Under the pieces are notes generated by a model. That model was not told the origin of the DNA and made no database searches. It saw only the letters and a list, made by a program, of their open reading frames with translations. Shown here piece by piece: positions 1 through 7,939 of a stretch of DNA of 64,000 nt. The first letter of the stretch is position 1. Every line of letters begins with the position of its first letter. Source of the DNA: Pantoea alfalfae (GTDB lineage Bacteria; Pseudomonadota; Gammaproteobacteria; Enterobacterales; Enterobacteriaceae); the NCBI RefSeq assembly GCF_019880205.1, contig NZ_CP082292.1:620001-684000 (forward strand), read 5' to 3'. The translations under genes and the position numbers were made by a program.

Positions 1-186
1 AGCACGGCTACGGTGACCGTCAGCCTGGGGCTGGCCCATGGCAGTGCCGATGAGGCGACGGAATGGCACCGCGTGATCAACCGGCTAATCTCTGCGGCGG
101 ATAAAAATCTCTATCTGTCGAAGCGCAATGGCCGTAATCAGACTTCGCCGGTTAACTACCGCACGATTACCAGCGACGTGGCATAA
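1..186 (+). CDS. C-terminal end of a GGDEF-domain protein (probable diguanylate cyclase), partial
   Basis: An open frame runs in from the left edge and stops with TAA at 184-186. The visible 61 residues begin with a VTVSLGLAH stretch, followed by an ADKNLYLSK-x-NGRN pattern. This is the usual end of a GGDEF domain (V-S-x-G-x-A, then L-x-x-AD-x-x-LY-x-x-K-x-x-GRN). The catalytic GGDEF motif itself lies outside the window, so activity cannot be judged. In E. coli the diguanylate cyclase gene dgcC (yaiC/adrA) lies a few genes from ddlA, so a similar neighbourhood is possible, but the 61 residues do not fix the orthologue. The gene converges on ddlA with 20 bases between the stop codons. Confidence 0.8.
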   Translation, partial: STATVTVSLGLAHGSADEATEWHRVINRLISAADKNLYLSKRNGRNQTSPVNYRTITSDVA

Positions 187-206
187 CGCCACGTCACCGG
201 GTTCGA

Positions 207-1304
207 TCAACTGACGCTGCTTTTCAGGGTGCTGGCCTGCTGATGGCGTTCAATCGCCAGGTCGATCAGACGGCTGATCAAATCCTGATAACTGAGTCCG
301 GCCGCCTGCCACAGTTTCGGATACATGCTGATATTGGTGAAGCCGGGCAGGGTATTCACTTCATTGACGATAATCTCGCCGTCATCGGTCAGGAACACAT
401 CGACGCGCGCCATGCCAAAGCACTCCAGCGCGGAGAAGGCTTTGATGGCGACGTCACGGATTGCATCGCTGGTTTCCGCTGCAATGGCTGCCGGAACCAC
501 CGTCTGCGCACCACTTTCAGAGATATATTTAGTGTCATAAGAGTAGAAAGCGTCATGCACCACCACTTCGCCACACGGGCTGGCTTCCGGCGCATCGTTA
601 CCGAGCACCGCGCACTCGATCTCCCGGCCTTTGATACCCTGTTCAATCAGCACCTTGCGGTCAAAAGAGAAGGCCAGCGCCAGCGCCGCATCAAATTCTT
701 CCATGCTATCCACTTTGCTGACGCCGACTGATGACCCCTGGTTGGCGGGTTTGATAAACAGCGGCAGGCCAAAGCGGGCAATGACTGCCTCTGCATCCAG
801 GAGGGCGCGTTGTGCCTGAGTAATGCTCAGCCATGGCGCGACGTTGAGGCCGGCATCACGCAGCAGGCGTTTGGTAAAATCCTTGTCCATGCTGACCGCA
901 GAACCCAGCACGTCGGAACCGACGAAGGGTAACGAGGCCATGCGCAGCAGGCCCTGCAGAGAGCCATCTTCACCCAGCGTACCGTGCACGATAGGGAAGA
1001 TAACGTCGATCTGCGACAGCGGATGGGCGTTGTGGCGGGTGATGATCTGCTGCTGAGTCGTGCCGGGCACCAGCGCCACATCTTCAGCGGCGTGATTCAG
1101 CGCGATTAGCGCCGGATTTTCTGCGTTAAGTAAGAAGTTTGACGCATCGTTAAGACGCCAGTGTCCCTGCTTATCGATGCCCAGCAACACCACGTCAAAC
1201 CTGGTTTTGTCGATCGCCTCAAGGATATTTTTGGCCGACTGCAACGACACCTCATGCTCAGCCGATTTGCCGCCAAACACGATCCCTACCCGCAACTTTG
1301 TCAT
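207..1304 (-). CDS. ddlA: D-alanine--D-alanine ligase A
   Basis: The 365-residue product joins two D-alanines with ATP to make the dipeptide used for peptidoglycan precursors; it acts in the cytosol. The sequence opens with [18 protein letters not shown], the N-terminal Ddl signature. It continues through [16 protein letters not shown], the ATP-grasp lysine segment [16 protein letters not shown] and the C-terminal [19 protein letters not shown]. Length matches E. coli DdlA (364). The ATG at 1304 is preferred over the TTG one codon upstream because E. coli DdlA also begins just before [10 protein letters not shown]. The Shine-Dalgarno sequence is weak. The gene is monocistronic here and marks the left conserved border of the accessory cyclitol block. 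Confidence 0.97.
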   Translation of the reverse strand: MTKLRVGIVFGGKSAEHEVSLQSAKNILEAIDKTRFDVVLLGIDKQGHWRLNDASNFLLNAENPALIALNHAAEDVALVPGTTQQQIITRHNAHPLSQIDVIFPIVHGTLGEDGSLQGLLRMASLPFVGSDVLGSAVSMDKDFTKRLLRDAGLNVAPWLSITQAQRALLDAEAVIARFGLPLFIKPANQGSSVGVSKVDSMEEFDAALALAFSFDRKVLIEQGIKGREIECAVLGNDAPEASPCGEVVVHDAFYSYDTKYISESGAQTVVPAAIAAETSDAIRDVAIKAFSALECFGMARVDVFLTDDGEIIVNEVNTLPGFTNISMYPKLWQAAGLSYQDLISRLIDLAIERHQQASTLKSSVS

Positions 1305-1702
1305 CAATTTTGCCCACTGAAAAAATCAAAACCACAAGATAGCATGGGGTTTGCGCGGGGGAATAGGGTGGGGCTTTCTCTTTTCCTTATGGGCCGCAGC
1401 CAGCATGGTGAGAGTCACTGAACATTGTCACGGGCAGCGGGCAGTGAATAAGGAGGCTGAGAGGGTTTCTCGCTATAACAGCATCGTCTGGCACGCTCTG
1501 AGCAGGGACGCCAGAAGCCGTCTCTATTGTGGCAAGCGAGAATCTGTGAGCCAGGTTTTAAATAACATTTGTTCATTCACAAGCAGGCGATGAAAAAGCG
1601 CTGCATGGCGGTTATATTTTATCCGTTAAGGGGGTGAGACATATGCCACGGTTCTGGACTACACGGATAACAGCCCGGTTGAACGCCTTGCAATTAGCGC
1701 GA
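1305..1702. other. Gene-free junction between ddlA and the cyclitol block; possible transposase relic
   Basis: About 400 bases hold no convincing gene. The short frames present have no family resemblance that I recognise. Near the right end, plus-strand bases 1645-1710 read ATVLDYTDNSPVERLAISAI, which resembles the DNNxxER segment near the C-terminus of IS66-type transposases. The match is only about a dozen residues and has no other part of an element beside it, so it is a weak hint. The segment is where conserved ddlA gives way to A+T-rich accessory DNA. Confidence 0.35.
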
Positions 1703-2581
1703 TCAGATTTTGAGGCGTTTAAGATAGTCAACCAGTAACCTTTGCCGCAACGAATACCGGTGGGCATAGGGCCAGACTACATAAATGGGTGTGCTGGCAT
1801 CAACGATTTTATCCTCCAGCAGCGCACAGAGAGAACCTGACTCAAGATGTTCTTTTATTGAGACCTCAGGCAGGTATGCGATTCCATTACCATTCAGGGC
1901 CAATTTAATTCGGGTCTCAATATCATTACAAATAATGGACTGAGGAAGATGTAAGGATTTTATTTTAGGTAAGGGCCAGGTCTGGACCATGCCAGTATTT
2001 CTTGACCGGTAGTGAATTAAAGTGTGATCGATGAGATCTTCAGCCGTTTCGGGTTGACCATGCAGGGAAAGATAATCCGGAGAAGCGACAAGTAGACTAT
2101 GGATATCGCCAATGTAATAAGAGCGTAAATTTCCATCAGGATCATTACCGACACGAATGGCCGCGTCGAAATTTTCACCGACCAGATCGACAAATCTGTC
2201 GGAGAAATCAAACTCAACTTCTATTTCTCTGTGCTCTTTAAGAAAAGCATTAAATCGTTCACTAAACAGATTCGGGATGGGAGCAACGCTGATTTTTAAT
2301 CGTCCTACGGCACTTTCAGTGGAAACCAGCATTGCATTTTGTATCTGGTCGACTTCTTCAAGAATTCTCAATGCATGGTTTAAAAAACACTCACCTTCAT
2401 ATGTTAGGGAAATTCTGCGGGTATTACGCTGAAGCAATTGTGCTCCCACGCTGTTTTCAAGGCTGGTAACCCTTTTACCCACGGCTGAAGCGCTCAATCC
2501 CAGCGCACGACCCGCTGATACAAAGCTTCCAACTTGCGCCACCTTCACGAACACCGATATTGCGGAAAGTGAATCGATCAT
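1703..2581 (-). CDS. LysR-family transcriptional regulator of the cyclitol cluster
   Basis: The 292-residue product has the LysR plan: an N-terminal winged helix-turn-helix (residues 1-60, with SFVSAGRALGLSASAVGKRV as recognition region), then a substrate-binding-like effector domain (about 90-290). The pattern GRLKISVAP, then DLVGENFDAAIRVG, then NGNGIAYLPE is typical of the CrgA/AaeR-like branch. It is divergent from the cyclase gene with a 238-base gap, the classic layout of a LysR gene next to the operon it controls. A GAGG Shine-Dalgarno sequence precedes the ATG at 2581. Its A+T-rich codon use resembles the cluster rather than ddlA. The ligand is unknown; a pathway intermediate is a reasonable guess. 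Confidence 0.88.
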   Translation of the reverse strand: MIDSLSAISVFVKVAQVGSFVSAGRALGLSASAVGKRVTSLENSVGAQLLQRNTRRISLTYEGECFLNHALRILEEVDQIQNAMLVSTESAVGRLKISVAPIPNLFSERFNAFLKEHREIEVEFDFSDRFVDLVGENFDAAIRVGNDPDGNLRSYYIGDIHSLLVASPDYLSLHGQPETAEDLIDHTLIHYRSRNTGMVQTWPLPKIKSLHLPQSIICNDIETRIKLALNGNGIAYLPEVSIKEHLESGSLCALLEDKIVDASTPIYVVWPYAHRYSLRQRLLVDYLKRLKI

Positions 2582-2671
2582 TTTTTGATACCTCAGGTTG
2601 GATTGCGGCCTGATCTGGCAGCATAGTCCGGAACTGCAGGTAGGTTATTCCAGAACGTAAGTTAATGTAAA

Positions 2672-2692
2672 GTCATTGTCGTGTTAAATGAC
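2672..2692. promoter_or_regulatory. Candidate LysR operator in the divergent promoter region
   Basis: GTCATT at 2672-2677 and its exact reverse complement AATGAC at 2687-2692 are separated by 9 bases, forming a dyad in the 238-base gap between the LysR gene and the cyclase operon. LysR proteins usually bind interrupted dyads of this size. A TTGAAA at 2706-2711 with an A+T-rich stretch around 2729-2736 could be the -35 and -10 of the cyclase promoter. Assignment is by position and symmetry only. Confidence 0.4.
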
Positions 2693-2819
2693 ATCGCATT
2701 CCGAATTGAAACATATCCTATACATGGAAATTTAAAGTGTAGGACAGCAATCTGATAGTGCGAAGGGGTATTACTTCTCGTTGTGTAAATAATGATTGGC
2801 TAAAATAGAAAGGAATAAC

Positions 2820-4046
2820 ATGAACGCAGATCAACAGGTCACTCATACTTTAAACTTTCGGCGCGCACCGCTGGCTAAGCGCACGGATTTAACATGGAAT
2901 ATGTATGCGACACAAGAAGTCGAGTATCAGGTTTCAATTGTCAGAGATATACTAGATATTAAAAATCCCTCCCTGGCGCGGGCCTGTTCAAAATATGCAG
3001 ATAAAAATGCAAAGTCAGGTATCAAGCGACTCGTTGTTATAGATAAAAAAGTTGACGAAATTTACGGCGAAAAATTCAAAGCTTATTTTGCACACTGGAA
3101 TTTCGACATCCGCTGGAAAGTGATTTCAGGGGATGAGATTAACAAAAATGTCGAATCAACCATTCAGGTCGCGGAGGCAATGGCAGAGGCCGGGTTACTA
3201 CGTCGAGGCGAAGTCGTCATTGGTATTGGCGGGGGCGTCTTACTTGATGTTGTCGGATTTGCCGCCAGCCTTTATCGTCGCGGTATACCTTATCTCCGTA
3301 TTCCAACCACTTTAATGGGACAGATTGATGCAGGCATCGGTATTAAAACCGGCATTAATCACGGCGAGCATAAAAATCGCCTGGGCACCTATTTTGCCCC
3401 GGCCTCCGCTTTAATCGACCCGTCGTTTCTTAAAAGCCTCAGCCAGCGCCATATTTCTAATGGTGTCGCAGAAATTATTAAAATGGCGCTTATTAAAGAT
3501 AAGCACCTTTTTGAATTACTTGAAATGATGTCATCGCATCTGACTCCTGAAGCGTTTTCCTCAGAAGATTGCGCAATCAAAGAGATTATCACCCGCTCAA
3601 TTGCTGGCATGCTGGCAGAACTTGAACCCAATCTCTGGGAAGCAGAATTAGCCCGCTGTGTGGATTACGGCCATACCTTTAGCCCGTCGCTGGAACTTCT
3701 CGCTAATCCGGTGCTCCTGCACGGTGAAGCGGTTGCCATTGATATGGCCCTGTGCGTTGTACTTGCCCATGGCCGCGGACTGTTGTCGGCAGAAGAGACA
3801 GAGCGTGCCATCTCCCTAATACAAAAGAGTGGGCTGCCGGTTTCACATCCTGTTTTTAATCTCGCCCTTCTGGAAGAAGCACTCATTGACACCATCAAAC
3901 ACCGTGACGGATTACAACGTATTCCGCTTTCTGACGGTATTGGCAATGTCGTTTTTGCCAATGACATTGCGCAGGATGAACTTGCTGCTGCGCTGGCGTT
4001 CCTTGGAAACTTCGAAAAATCCGTAAGGGGAGAAGTGGCAGCATGA
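2820..4046 (+). CDS. Sedoheptulose-7-phosphate cyclase, 2-epi-5-epi-valiolone synthase type
   Basis: The 408-residue protein belongs to the dehydroquinate-synthase-like sugar phosphate cyclases. Residues 135-195 carry GIGGGVLLDVVGFAASLYRR, IPTTLMGQIDAGIGIKTGIN and HKNRLGTYFAP. This wording is closer to sedoheptulose 7-phosphate cyclases (AcbC, ValA, CetA) than to AroB, which I recall reading GGGVIGDLTGFAA and GKNMIGAFYQP. Expected metal ligands are present: E218 in GVAEIIK, H285 in GHTFSP and H301 in LHGEAVAID. Family chemistry closes sedoheptulose 7-phosphate to 2-epi-5-epi-valiolone using NAD. An in-frame TTG at 2796 could extend it, but the ATG at 2820 has an AAGGA at 2810-2814 with ideal spacing. 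Its stop overlaps the next start (ATGA). The related EVS and desmethyl-4-deoxygadusol synthase groups cannot be excluded by eye. Confidence 0.85.
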   Translation: MNADQQVTHTLNFRRAPLAKRTDLTWNMYATQEVEYQVSIVRDILDIKNPSLARACSKYADKNAKSGIKRLVVIDKKVDEIYGEKFKAYFAHWNFDIRWKVISGDEINKNVESTIQVAEAMAEAGLLRRGEVVIGIGGGVLLDVVGFAASLYRRGIPYLRIPTTLMGQIDAGIGIKTGINHGEHKNRLGTYFAPASALIDPSFLKSLSQRHISNGVAEIIKMALIKDKHLFELLEMMSSHLTPEAFSSEDCAIKEIITRSIAGMLAELEPNLWEAELARCVDYGHTFSPSLELLANPVLLHGEAVAIDMALCVVLAHGRGLLSAEETERAISLIQKSGLPVSHPVFNLALLEEALIDTIKHRDGLQRIPLSDGIGNVVFANDIAQDELAAALAFLGNFEKSVRGEVAA

Positions 4047-5065
4047 TTCAGACAGCCACTGTGATAGATATTGGCGGGACTCACATGCGATGGGCGACAT
4101 GGTCAGCGAATAAAGGGGTGGGTAATCGCACCTCTATACCCACGCCGGGCTTTCATCAGCACCCTGATATGTCAGTTCAGCAATTGCAACAGCGGCTGGT
4201 AAAGACAATCTGTGACATTCCTGCCTGCAGTCAGGATATGACAGTGGGTATTTCTTTTGGTGCGGCGATGAATCATCACACTGCAACGGTTTATGCCTCA
4301 GCGCCACTTTGGGGCGCGCACAATACTCCCTTTGATCTCTATAGTGAGTTGATTCGCCTGCGGCCTGATGTCAAATGGCATGTCGTTAATGATGTTACCG
4401 CAGCCTTGCTGCACGTTATTTCGACACCTCTGTGTGCCCAGGACCGGAAAGTCATGGTGGTAACGATTAGCACAGGGATTGCTGCGCGTACCATTGATAG
4501 GGCAACGCGACATATTCCTTTCGACTCCTGTGGCCTGCAGGGAGAGATCGGCCATCTGCCGGCAACCACGCACCTGAGTCGCGAGGCCGTGCACCTGCTT
4601 TGCGACTGCGGCGAGTCAAATCACCTCTCTTCGTTTTCATCAGGGCGCGGTATAGCAAGAATGGCGGACCTCTTTAAGGCCCGGGAACCACAGGCGTGGG
4701 CGGATTCAGTGCTTGGGGGCTCAATCAATGAAGGTAGCGATTTTGAACCCGCCTTTATCACTGCCCTGGATGCAAATGACACTGTCGCGAACATGCTGCT
4801 TAAGGCTGTAACGTCACCGGTTGCTGATGTTCTGCGCACTGCCCTTTGTCTCGATCCGGATTTGGACAGAATCGTCCTCACCGGTGGCGTGGCAGTTTCG
4901 CTGGGTGAACACTACAGATCTGCGATTCTTAAACATCTGCGTACAGCAGGTTTATACCTGACCAGCCATCTGGATTTCGACTGGATAGCATCACGCATTG
5001 TGATAGCGGAAGCAGACTGTCTTGCTGGTGCCGGGGTTGCCGCTACCTTTGGAGCCTGGCAATGA
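4043..5065 (+). CDS. ROK-family sugar/cyclitol kinase
   Basis: The 340-residue protein has the ROK/actin-like ATPase pattern: phosphate-1 loop DIGGTH (9-14), then VNDVTAALL, then STGIAART (phosphate-2), GEIGH, a CDCG segment recalling the ROK zinc motif, the SSGRG turn and VLTGGVA (adenosine loop). Family members phosphorylate sugars. AcbM and ValC, the C7-cyclitol 7-kinases of acarbose and validamycin synthesis, are ROK-type, which fits its position directly after the cyclase. I infer that it phosphorylates the cyclase product or a derivative at O7. It starts inside the cyclase stop codon (ATGA) and its own stop overlaps the next ATG, so these genes are probably translationally coupled. A glucokinase-like role is the alternative. 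Confidence 0.78.
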   Translation: MIQTATVIDIGGTHMRWATWSANKGVGNRTSIPTPGFHQHPDMSVQQLQQRLVKTICDIPACSQDMTVGISFGAAMNHHTATVYASAPLWGAHNTPFDLYSELIRLRPDVKWHVVNDVTAALLHVISTPLCAQDRKVMVVTISTGIAARTIDRATRHIPFDSCGLQGEIGHLPATTHLSREAVHLLCDCGESNHLSSFSSGRGIARMADLFKAREPQAWADSVLGGSINEGSDFEPAFITALDANDTVANMLLKAVTSPVADVLRTALCLDPDLDRIVLTGGVAVSLGEHYRSAILKHLRTAGLYLTSHLDFDWIASRIVIAEADCLAGAGVAATFGAWQ

Positions 5066-6186
5066 ATCAGTGGCACAAAGCGTTGGTTCGCCATGACGGA
5101 AAAGTTGCGGTGATGGACAGGCCAACCCGCAAACCAGAAGGTTATGAACTCACGGTCAGGCCGGTATATGCAGGGCTATGTGGAACGGATATTCAGATGT
5201 TACGCGGACTTCGTGATGATCCCACTTCCATTCTCGGGCACGAGGGTATCGCTCTTGTTGCTGAGGCTGGCAACGATGTTCCGGCTACGCTTGCGCCAGG
5301 GACGCTGGTTTGTATCAATCCCACTCATCGCAGCGATCCTGCCTTTCTGTTAGGCCACAATGTCGAAGGTCTGCTTCAGGAAAATGTACTGATTCCTGCA
5401 ACCGCTGTGCGTGATGGCCTGATTATACCGCTGAGCACCGCTCACCATTCTGCGACGGCAACTCTGCTGGAGCCACTTGCGGCCGTTCATTATGCCTTTG
5501 AGTTATTGTCAGACTTCAACCCGGACACGTTAGTGGTGTTTGGTGATGGCGTAATCGGTCATCTGGCCGTGCGTGCAGCGGCTGACAGAATGGGGGCAGG
5601 AATCCGCATCCAGCATCTTCACCATACTGAGCAGGGCCTTGCATGGAGCAGGTATTATGAAGCGGGTGCCGCTCAATGCGCCCTGAATAATTCCGCAGGT
5701 GCGGCATTACTCTCCTCACTTTCGGCAGATACGCGCGTTGCGGTGCTAATCGCTACGCCACGCAATGCGACCCTGGCGTGTCTAGAAACTGCACTCCGCT
5801 ACATTCGCGGAGAAGTCAGGATAAGTTTACTGGGAGGGTTACCTGAAGATGCCAGTACGCCTTTGTTACCTGATCTCCTCCTGAATCCAATCAGAGCGGC
5901 GAATTGTGGCGGTAAGCCCATGCCTGGCGTGGTTCACACACATAAAACCAAGAGTGCCAAAACCGTTCAGTTAGTCGGCCAACGTGGCGTAGCTAATCGT
6001 CATCTGAGAAGCGCTGCAGATGAACTCATGAAGCATCCTGAACGCTATCACTCTCTCATTACACATACTCTTTCTCTGGAAAGAGCCGCTGAGGTGATGA
6101 CACACCTTGCATCATCTACGGAACGACAATTCGATGGTCGCAGGTTAATAAAACTTGCGGTGCAATTCAGCACTGAAACCCCATAA
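5062..6186 (+). CDS. Zinc-type medium-chain dehydrogenase of the cyclitol cluster
   Basis: The 374-residue protein follows the medium-chain dehydrogenase/reductase plan: a GroES-like catalytic domain, then a Rossmann fold with VVFGDGVIGHLAV near residue 160. Catalytic-zinc ligands are in place: C40 in GLCGTDIQ, H60-E61 in GHEG, and E137 in LLEPLAAVHYA. The structural-zinc lobe with four cysteines, normal in sorbitol- and alcohol-dehydrogenase types, is absent; the region around residues 85-105 contains no cysteine. In the acarbose pathway a cyclitol dehydrogenase (AcbL) acts on a C7-cyclitol phosphate. A similar oxidation or reduction of a ring hydroxyl is inferred here. The start codon overlaps the kinase stop (ATGA). 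Confidence 0.78.
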   Translation: MNQWHKALVRHDGKVAVMDRPTRKPEGYELTVRPVYAGLCGTDIQMLRGLRDDPTSILGHEGIALVAEAGNDVPATLAPGTLVCINPTHRSDPAFLLGHNVEGLLQENVLIPATAVRDGLIIPLSTAHHSATATLLEPLAAVHYAFELLSDFNPDTLVVFGDGVIGHLAVRAAADRMGAGIRIQHLHHTEQGLAWSRYYEAGAAQCALNNSAGAALLSSLSADTRVAVLIATPRNATLACLETALRYIRGEVRISLLGGLPEDASTPLLPDLLLNPIRAANCGGKPMPGVVHTHKTKSAKTVQLVGQRGVANRHLRSAADELMKHPERYHSLITHTLSLERAAEVMTHLASSTERQFDGRRLIKLAVQFSTETP

Positions 6187-6203
6187 GAAGGAGCAATTAG
6201 ATT

Positions 6204-6947
6204 ATGTCTATAACATGCCGTCAGGCTTTAGTTATTGGTGGTTCAACAGGGATCGGCAGAGCGATAGCCGAATCCTGGTTGCAGGCCGGACTTGAGGTAA
6301 CCGTCCTCAGTCGAAACCCGCCTTCGAATCCGGGCAAAATTCGCTGGATGTCAGTCGATCTTTTGGACCATAAGGCGGTGCAGGCCGCGCTGGCTGAAGT
6401 TGCTACCGGTCCTTTGCAGGCCGTCTGTTATTCGGCTGTCTACTATGGTGATCGTCGCTCTCTGTTCTCAGAGACCAACTTTACCGAATGGCGTCAGCAA
6501 CTTGAGGTCAATTTAAACGGGTTATGGCTGACGCTGCAGGCAACGTTACCTTCGCTACGCCAATCGTCGCCAGGCCTGTTTCTGAATGTCTCATCTGAGG
6601 TGGTTTATAACGGCGGGCCAGGGCGTTCAGGTTACGCCGCAACGAAAGCGGCGTGTGCGTCATTGATTGACTCTATGAGCCAGGAAGAAGACCCAGCAAA
6701 AGTCCGATTTATTTCTGTGCTTCCGGAAGGAATGGTTGATTCTGCGGGTATCCGTCGCCGCCGGCCATCTGATTTTGATTACTCAAATTACATGAGATCA
6801 GATAGTTTCAACCAAATCGCAGTGGAACTCCTCACAAATCCGGATGATTTCATTAATGGTGAGAGCTTAATCGTTCAGGCCAATGGTCAGTGGCAACCTG
6901 TCCGGGAAACGGAGCCAGCATCTCAGAGCGATCGGAGCAGACTGTGA
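6204..6947 (+). CDS. Short-chain dehydrogenase/reductase of the cyclitol cluster
   Basis: The 247-residue classical SDR has the cofactor motif GGSTGIG (12-18), a serine in NVSSEVVYN (about 130-131) and the catalytic YAATK (Y144, K148). The usual NNAG motif is replaced by a YSAVYYG segment near 76-82, and LSRNPP after the second strand would suit NADP. AcbN of acarbose synthesis is an SDR-type cyclitol reductase, so reduction of the cyclitol ketone is the likely job; the exact position is unknown. The start at 6204 lies 17 bases after the previous stop, with an AAGGAG at 6188-6193. The gene ends in GTGA, which provides the next gene's start. Confidence 0.78.
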   Translation: MSITCRQALVIGGSTGIGRAIAESWLQAGLEVTVLSRNPPSNPGKIRWMSVDLLDHKAVQAALAEVATGPLQAVCYSAVYYGDRRSLFSETNFTEWRQQLEVNLNGLWLTLQATLPSLRQSSPGLFLNVSSEVVYNGGPGRSGYAATKAACASLIDSMSQEEDPAKVRFISVLPEGMVDSAGIRRRRPSDFDYSNYMRSDSFNQIAVELLTNPDDFINGESLIVQANGQWQPVRETEPASQSDRSRL

Positions 6948-7780
6948 CGCTGAAGAACATAGGTCTGGCAGACTGGCGACTGTCTGTGAGTGGACGGGAT
7001 GCTATTTGCCTGGCTGCTGATCTTGGCGTTAAAGGGGTTCAGCTGGATCTGGGTGGGCCGGGCAGGGCGCCATGGCTGGACAATCCGCAAAGATTGAAAG
7101 CCATAAGTCATGCGCTTGATGAAACCCAGGTACATCTGCTGGCTGTGTCAGCAAATGTACTCAATGATATTGGTTTGTGTGCTGAATCAGGCAGTGCAGC
7201 TTCGCGGGATGTCAGAAATATTATCTCAAGAGCTATTGATACGGCAGAAAAATTAGGGGCAGGCCTGGTCTTTTTTCCCAGCTTTCGGCGCAGTGAAATC
7301 ACTAATCAGACTGAATTAGTCAGAACGGCAGAGGTATTAACGTGGGCGTGTTATCAGGCACAACAACGGGGTCTTTTAGTGGCAACAGAAAATGTGCTTA
7401 ACCCTGACAATCTGCTGAAACTTATTCGAATGGTAAATTCAGCTAATTTTCGCGTGGTACTTGATACAGGCAACCCGTTGAAAGCAGGCCAGTCCCCTCT
7501 GGGTGTAATCAAAGTGGCTGCAAATGTAATTGCACCGCAAATACATATTAAGTCTGTGGATGAGAGTGCGCCACTGACGTGCAGCGATCAGATTATCCTT
7601 GATGTTATTAACGCGCTTGATAATGAAGGAAGTGATGTCAGTACGTTAGTTCTGGAAAATGATTATCGCGATGGGGATATTTCACGACTTAAGAATGATC
7701 TCACCTGGTTGAGAAAGTATACGGTAAGACTACCAGTCACCGAAAACAATTGCGGGCGTTCTGGCATGATGCAGCGGTAG
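6944..7780 (+). CDS. Xylose-isomerase-like TIM-barrel protein (probable cyclitol epimerase or isomerase)
   Basis: The 278-residue product resembles the sugar phosphate isomerase/epimerase superfamily (IolE, IolI, hydroxypyruvate isomerase). Likely metal ligands come in the family order: a glutamate in VATENVLNP, an aspartate in VVLDTGNPL, a histidine in QIHIKSVDE and a glutamate in LVLENDYRD. The frame is open further upstream to 6890, but the GTG at 6944 is preferred: it overlaps the SDR stop as GTGA, has GGAG at 6934-6937 and begins directly at the first barrel strand. In acarbose synthesis the C7-cyclitol phosphate is epimerised at C2 by AcbO, and this protein is the best candidate for such a step here. 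A dehydratase role, as in IolE, is the alternative. Confidence 0.72.
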   Translation: MTLKNIGLADWRLSVSGRDAICLAADLGVKGVQLDLGGPGRAPWLDNPQRLKAISHALDETQVHLLAVSANVLNDIGLCAESGSAASRDVRNIISRAIDTAEKLGAGLVFFPSFRRSEITNQTELVRTAEVLTWACYQAQQRGLLVATENVLNPDNLLKLIRMVNSANFRVVLDTGNPLKAGQSPLGVIKVAANVIAPQIHIKSVDESAPLTCSDQIILDVINALDNEGSDVSTLVLENDYRDGDISRLKNDLTWLRKYTVRLPVTENNCGRSGMMQR

Positions 7781-7939
7781 GATAAGGCATTTCATCAATA
7801 AATGGTTAGTAGCGAGTTCTGTAAAAGTAAATTTATCATCTGATTAGCATTTAATTGAGATTGTTTACTGCATTTTAATCATGTCGTTACTGCCGGATTA
7901 AATAATCGGGTTTCAACGTAAAATTTCTGAGGAGTTTTT

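Noticed and set aside
1308..1702. Small open frames (for example 1351-1593) as possible genes
   Set aside because: No family similarity, no good ribosome site, and they overlap the ddlA upstream region.
2796..2819. TTG start eight codons upstream for the cyclase
   Set aside because: The ATG at 2820 has an AAGGA at ideal spacing; that ribosome site would lie inside the extension.
6890..6943. N-terminal extension of the TIM-barrel gene
   Set aside because: The extra 18 codons overlap the SDR coding sequence and precede the first barrel strand; the GTG at 6944 has a good ribosome site and the same overlap style as its neighbours.
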